Shown here: piece by piece, positions 60,891-64,000 of the stretch | How the letters are laid out: the number at the start of each line of letters is the position of its first letter | Position numbering within the stretch: the stretch's first letter is position 1 | Assembly: GCF_009670965.2 (NCBI RefSeq) | Contig: NZ_CP073239.1 | Span: 1,054,001-1,118,000 of the forward strand | Length of the DNA stretch: 64,000 nucleotides | Source: Riemerella anatipestifer | GTDB taxonomy: Bacteria; Bacteroidota; Bacteroidia; Flavobacteriales; Weeksellaceae | Reading direction: 5' to 3' | Position numbers and translations under genes: made by a program | Notes under the pieces: generated by a model | The model's input: the letters and a program-made list of their open reading frames with translations, nothing else | What the model was told of the DNA's origin: nothing | Database searches by the model: none

Positions 60891-62099
60891 ATGAATAATA
60901 ATAAATTGCACATACTATTTGTATTGGATAAAGTTAATACAAATTCAAAAGGCATAGCACCTTTAAGGTGCAGAGTAACATATCTACAAGAGAGAAAAGT
61001 GTTCTCTATAGGAATATTCATCAACCCTAATAATTGGGATAGTAAGAAACAACTTGCAAAACCACCCAATGAAGAAAATAACTTTATCAATACACAATTA
61101 AGCCTGATTAAGAACAATATTAATCAGGCTTTTTTATTCCTTCAAGTTAAGGAAGAAAAATTTGATGTAAATGACATCTATACACAATATAAAGGAGAAA
61201 CTTTAGCTAGAGAATATGGTGTGTTAGAATATTATGAAATATATCTTGAGAAACTTAAAAAACTTATAGATGTAGAGATTAAAAAGCAGACTTGGGATAA
61301 ATTCAGCTATATCAGAGATGATGTAAAAGAGTTCATAAAATTTCATTACAAAAAATCTGATATTAAACTAAAAGATTTAGATTTTAACTTTATTACAGAG
61401 TTTGAATATTACTCTAAGGCTGAATTAAAGCATCAGCAGGTTACTATTAACAAGTCTTTACAGAGATTTAAAAAAGTAGTTAAACAGGCTGTTATTCAGA
61501 AATATTTAGAATCTAACCCTTTTGAAGAACATAAACCTAAAAAAGTATATCCTAAGATTGTATTTCTTACTCAAGAAGAACTTTACAAGTTAGAACATCA
61601 TATATTCCAATCCGAAATACTAAATCAAGTAAAGGATTGCTACCTATTTTGCTGTTATACAGGGCTAGCATACAAGGAGATGTTTGACCTCAAGAAAGAA
61701 GATTTAATCACTAAACCTGATGGAGTTACATGGATTTATAAGAAAAGAGATAAGACAGGGAGAAATTTCTCTGTTCCTTTGATACTTCCAAAAGCACTTA
61801 AAGTGATAGAAAAATATTCTTCTGAAAGTGAATACCTTTTACCTAGAGTGAGTAATCAGTATTTCAACAGGCTACTAAAGGAAATAGCTTTTGTATTAAA
61901 AATTCCTAAAAATCTTACTCATCATACAGGCAGGAAAACATTTGCTTCCACAGTATTATTGAACAATGATATTCCTATAGAAGTTATATCTAAACTTTTA
62001 GGTCATTCTAAAATAACTACTACACAAGAATATTATGCGGAGCTAATGCCCAATAAATTAAGTGAACAGCTAAATAAATTAAAAGATAAGCTGAAATAA
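60891..62099 (+). CDS. Tyrosine recombinase (integrase) of an element at tRNA-Asn
   Basis: A 402-aa integrase: N-terminal arm-binding domain (RCRVTYLQERKVFSIGIFI), SAM-like core-binding domain (about 105-205), catalytic domain with HHTGRK (His345, Arg348), GHS (His372) and nucleophile Tyr381 or 382. The first Arg position reads TGLAY (Ala260), as in some Bacteroidetes integrases such as IntDOT that lack Arg I. It is right after tRNA-Asn, the expected target. A terminator-like hairpin lies inside the gene at 61100-61136. Confidence 0.93.
   Translation: MNNNKLHILFVLDKVNTNSKGIAPLRCRVTYLQERKVFSIGIFINPNNWDSKKQLAKPPNEENNFINTQLSLIKNNINQAFLFLQVKEEKFDVNDIYTQYKGETLAREYGVLEYYEIYLEKLKKLIDVEIKKQTWDKFSYIRDDVKEFIKFHYKKSDIKLKDLDFNFITEFEYYSKAELKHQQVTINKSLQRFKKVVKQAVIQKYLESNPFEEHKPKKVYPKIVFLTQEELYKLEHHIFQSEILNQVKDCYLFCCYTGLAYKEMFDLKKEDLITKPDGVTWIYKKRDKTGRNFSVPLILPKALKVIEKYSSESEYLLPRVSNQYFNRLLKEIAFVLKIPKNLTHHTGRKTFASTVLLNNDIPIEVISKLLGHSKITTTQEYYAELMPNKLSEQLNKLKDKLK
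61100..61136 (+). terminator. Terminator-like hairpin inside the integrase gene
   Basis: Perfect 12-bp stem AAGCCTGATTAA / TTAATCAGGCTT, 8-base loop and a following T6 run, about 210 nt after the start codon and in the coding frame (codons for LSLIKNNINQAFLF). It looks like a strong intrinsic terminator; whether it works when ribosomes translate it is unknown. Confidence 0.55.
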
Positions 62100-62110
62100 T
62101 TTCTATATTT

Positions 62111-62148
62111 AACTGTGCTGTATTAAATTTACAGCATAGTTATTTTTT
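62111..62148 (+). terminator. Terminator of the integrase gene
   Basis: AACTGTGCTGTA / TACAGCATAGTT stem plus TATTTTTTT, ending just before the ATG of the next gene. Confidence 0.75.
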
Positions 62149-62149
62149 T

Positions 62150-64000
62150 ATGCAATTAGAAATTACCAACTCTGCTTTCCAAGATTACCCTATAGAATTT
62201 AAGGAAATCAATCCTGAAGATTTTCAATATATTTTCAACCCTGATGGAACTAGAGAAGAAAGAAATTGTTTTGAAATTGAAAATAATGGAGAGAAAATCA
62301 TTGTTTCTCCTAATGAAGATGGTTATATCAATGAAGAATTACAAAGCCACATTGAACTAGAACATAAAAATACTGTGGTTATTAATGCAGCAGTAGGACA
62401 AGGCAAATCTTACTCAATTATACAAATCATAAAAAGGTATTATGATGCTATGCAAAATGGAGGGCAACAATACCTCATTTTTGTAGCTAGTCCATTTGTG
62501 AGTTTAGTAAAGCAATACTATGACGATATTGTAGAAGCAGGAATACCTGAAAGCCAAATTTACAATTATAACAATCTTGGGAGATATACTGAAACAAACT
62601 ATCTTGACAGAGCTATACAAGTTATTACTGTAAATACCCTTTTAGGAAATCCTGGGGAAGATGGTTTTAAAAACTCTGACATCAAGAGAGAATATCTCAA
62701 TCACCTAACTACATACTGCGAGGAAAACAATATTAAAGCAGTTTTTATTTATGATGAGTTGCATGATTCTTTTCAGAACTTCAAACAAAAATATATATTT
62801 AATCTATGGAAATGGAGGAATGTAATACACAAAAATTTTGTACTAAGTGCCACCTATAATGAGGCTTCTAAAGTAGTTATAGAATATCTAGCTGAACTCA
62901 CAGATTTTAAAATTCAAATTATAGAATCTGAAAGAGTAAGATTTCCTCAAAAGCAAAGCTCTCTGTATTTACATTATTCTCCTGACAATAATTTTACTTC
63001 TAGCACATTAGAAATCAAAGAACTAATCACAAAACTAATCTCTAGAGGAAAGAAAATAGACATCTTATGTTATTCTAAAACTTTAGCAAAAAGCCTGCTT
63101 AATTCTAGAGATAAAATAGGAAAACTACTTGTAGAAACCTATGGAGAAATAAAAGATTGTACTTCTGAACTCATCACTAACCAAAGACCTGAAAATGAAG
63201 AGCCAAAAAACCAGTTTGATAATACAAAATGTAATGTTGGCACTAACTTTAAGACAGGAGTAAGTATTAGGAAAGAAAACCATGCATTTATCATTATTCT
63301 TCCACCTAGAAGTACAAGAATGTGGTTCAGAAATAAATATGGCATTTTTTCAGGAGGCATCAACTCTGTTATTCAAGCTTTAGCTAGACAAAGAAACAAG
63401 GGAGAAATACATATTATCTTATCAAGACCAGATAAATTTGACTTTTCTACCCTAAAGCATACAGAGATGAACCCTCTACAAAAAGAGGAGTTTGAGAATT
63501 ATTACAACCTAATAACCTATCATAAAGACCCTAAAAAACTAGTAAAGTATATCAAACTAAACAGACAAAATTTTTTCCTAAGAGAATTTTATGAAAATAA
63601 ATTAAGAGGAAATATTAAGAATGAAATTGAAGCTATTGAGAATAATTTATCTAGGTTCAATCTAGCTAAATTAAGCTACCCTACTTATGATGAGTTTAAA
63701 CTTGAAAATGGAGAAGAGTTTTTAGCTAATGAATATCCTATATTTGGAGAAGATATAAGTGCATATCTAACTTTTGCGGCATTAACCAATCAATTCATTA
63801 ATTGTAAGCTGGTGGGAATTAATTATAAGAGAACATTGTTTTTTAAAGAAGGAGAGCTACAAGAAAATTTAACTCAATACTTCAATATATATTTTGGAGA
63901 AGACTACTACAATAGCATAACCACTTATTCTAATTTCAATATGTTCTATACAGAAATTAGAAATAAACTCTTCAATAGTTTTACCTTTAAATTTAAAAAA
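62150..64000 (+). CDS. DExH-type superfamily 2 helicase-like protein of the integrated element (3' end outside window)
   Basis: An open frame of 617 codons from the ATG at 62150 to the window edge, with no stop. Helicase motifs: Walker A NAAVGQGKS (82-87 core), DExH box YDELH (Asp202-His205), motif III LSATY (233-235), and motif VI-like QALARQRN (409-415), with a second RecA-like domain around 300-420. The start is 50 bp after the integrase stop, with a terminator between. Such helicases of islands or phages unwind DNA or act in replication; the exact group is unknown. Confidence 0.8.
   Translation, partial: MQLEITNSAFQDYPIEFKEINPEDFQYIFNPDGTREERNCFEIENNGEKIIVSPNEDGYINEELQSHIELEHKNTVVINAAVGQGKSYSIIQIIKRYYDAMQNGGQQYLIFVASPFVSLVKQYYDDIVEAGIPESQIYNYNNLGRYTETNYLDRAIQVITVNTLLGNPGEDGFKNSDIKREYLNHLTTYCEENNIKAVFIYDELHDSFQNFKQKYIFNLWKWRNVIHKNFVLSATYNEASKVVIEYLAELTDFKIQIIESERVRFPQKQSSLYLHYSPDNNFTSSTLEIKELITKLISRGKKIDILCYSKTLAKSLLNSRDKIGKLLVETYGEIKDCTSELITNQRPENEEPKNQFDNTKCNVGTNFKTGVSIRKENHAFIIILPPRSTRMWFRNKYGIFSGGINSVIQALARQRNKGEIHIILSRPDKFDFSTLKHTEMNPLQKEEFENYYNLITYHKDPKKLVKYIKLNRQNFFLREFYENKLRGNIKNEIEAIENNLSRFNLAKLSYPTYDEFKLENGEEFLANEYPIFGEDISAYLTFAALTNQFINCKLVGINYKRTLFFKEGELQENLTQYFNIYFGEDYYNSITTYSNFNMFYTEIRNKLFNSFTFKFKK

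Overview
The window looks like chromosomal DNA from a Flavobacteriia species, most likely family Weeksellaceae (Riemerella, Chryseobacterium or Bergeyella type; Riemerella is my first guess, by inference only). The base composition is low in GC. Promoters carry the Bacteroidetes -7 box TAnnTTTG. Family content is typical: GLPGLI, DUF3078, DUF3127, DUF4870, SusC/Oar-like TonB-dependent receptors, type III glutamine synthetase and LytTR two-component pairs.

Layout. 0-2 kb: the 3' part of a large SprB/PKD-like surface protein (cut by the window edge) and a smaller secreted partner with a similar C-terminal module. 2-10.3 kb: DUF4870 protein, CapA-like protein, NlpC/P60 lipoprotein, GlnN, DUF3078 protein, rhomboid protease, YdeI-like protein, AlkD-like protein. 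10.3-19.5 kb: a Cys-rich secreted protein plus an HMA-domain TonB receptor (probable copper/metal uptake), then two large TonB receptors that share an almost identical ~55-75 bp leader. 19.7-31.3 kb: sulfurtransferase, nitroreductase, Omp85-like barrel, NUMOD4-HNH nuclease, hflX, mnmA, the feoA-feoB-feoC-like iron operon (its last 49-aa gene is very short), aat, DUF3127 protein, and a Leu-Gly-Leu tRNA operon. 31.3-35.5 kb: S41 peptidase lipoprotein and a TPR protein / histidine kinase / LytTR regulator cluster.

35.6-40.6 kb is the most unusual part. It lies between two ~265-bp direct repeats that are themselves made of degenerate GCCCC-containing subrepeats. Between them are a helicase remnant, a small lipoprotein, a cassette-like membrane protein gene with a large hairpin at its 3' end, a duplicated 5' fragment of the TPR-protein gene that now encodes only a signal peptide, and a compact operon. 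The operon encodes a divergent Lgt-family protein, a Tes/MJ0619-like radical SAM enzyme and a tiny membrane protein ending in GICGGF, with a second copy of the tiny gene just downstream. This is my best candidate for an undescribed system, perhaps modifying lipids or membrane peptides.

40.6-60.7 kb is mostly housekeeping: yraN, LD-carboxypeptidase, LysE exporter, trpS, HAD phosphatase, a 44-aa ORF, ECF sigma factor, GLPGLI protein, comM/yifB, mannose-1-phosphate guanylyltransferase, SprT-like protein, L25, prs, a GDSL lipoprotein, a FadL-like porin, a 66-bp tandem repeat, uvrB, a Cj0069-like ATP-grasp protein, a nitrilase, an outer membrane protein, rseP and tRNA-Asn. From tRNA-Asn to the right edge an integrated element begins: a tyrosine recombinase with an internal terminator-like hairpin, then a DExH helicase-like gene running off the window.
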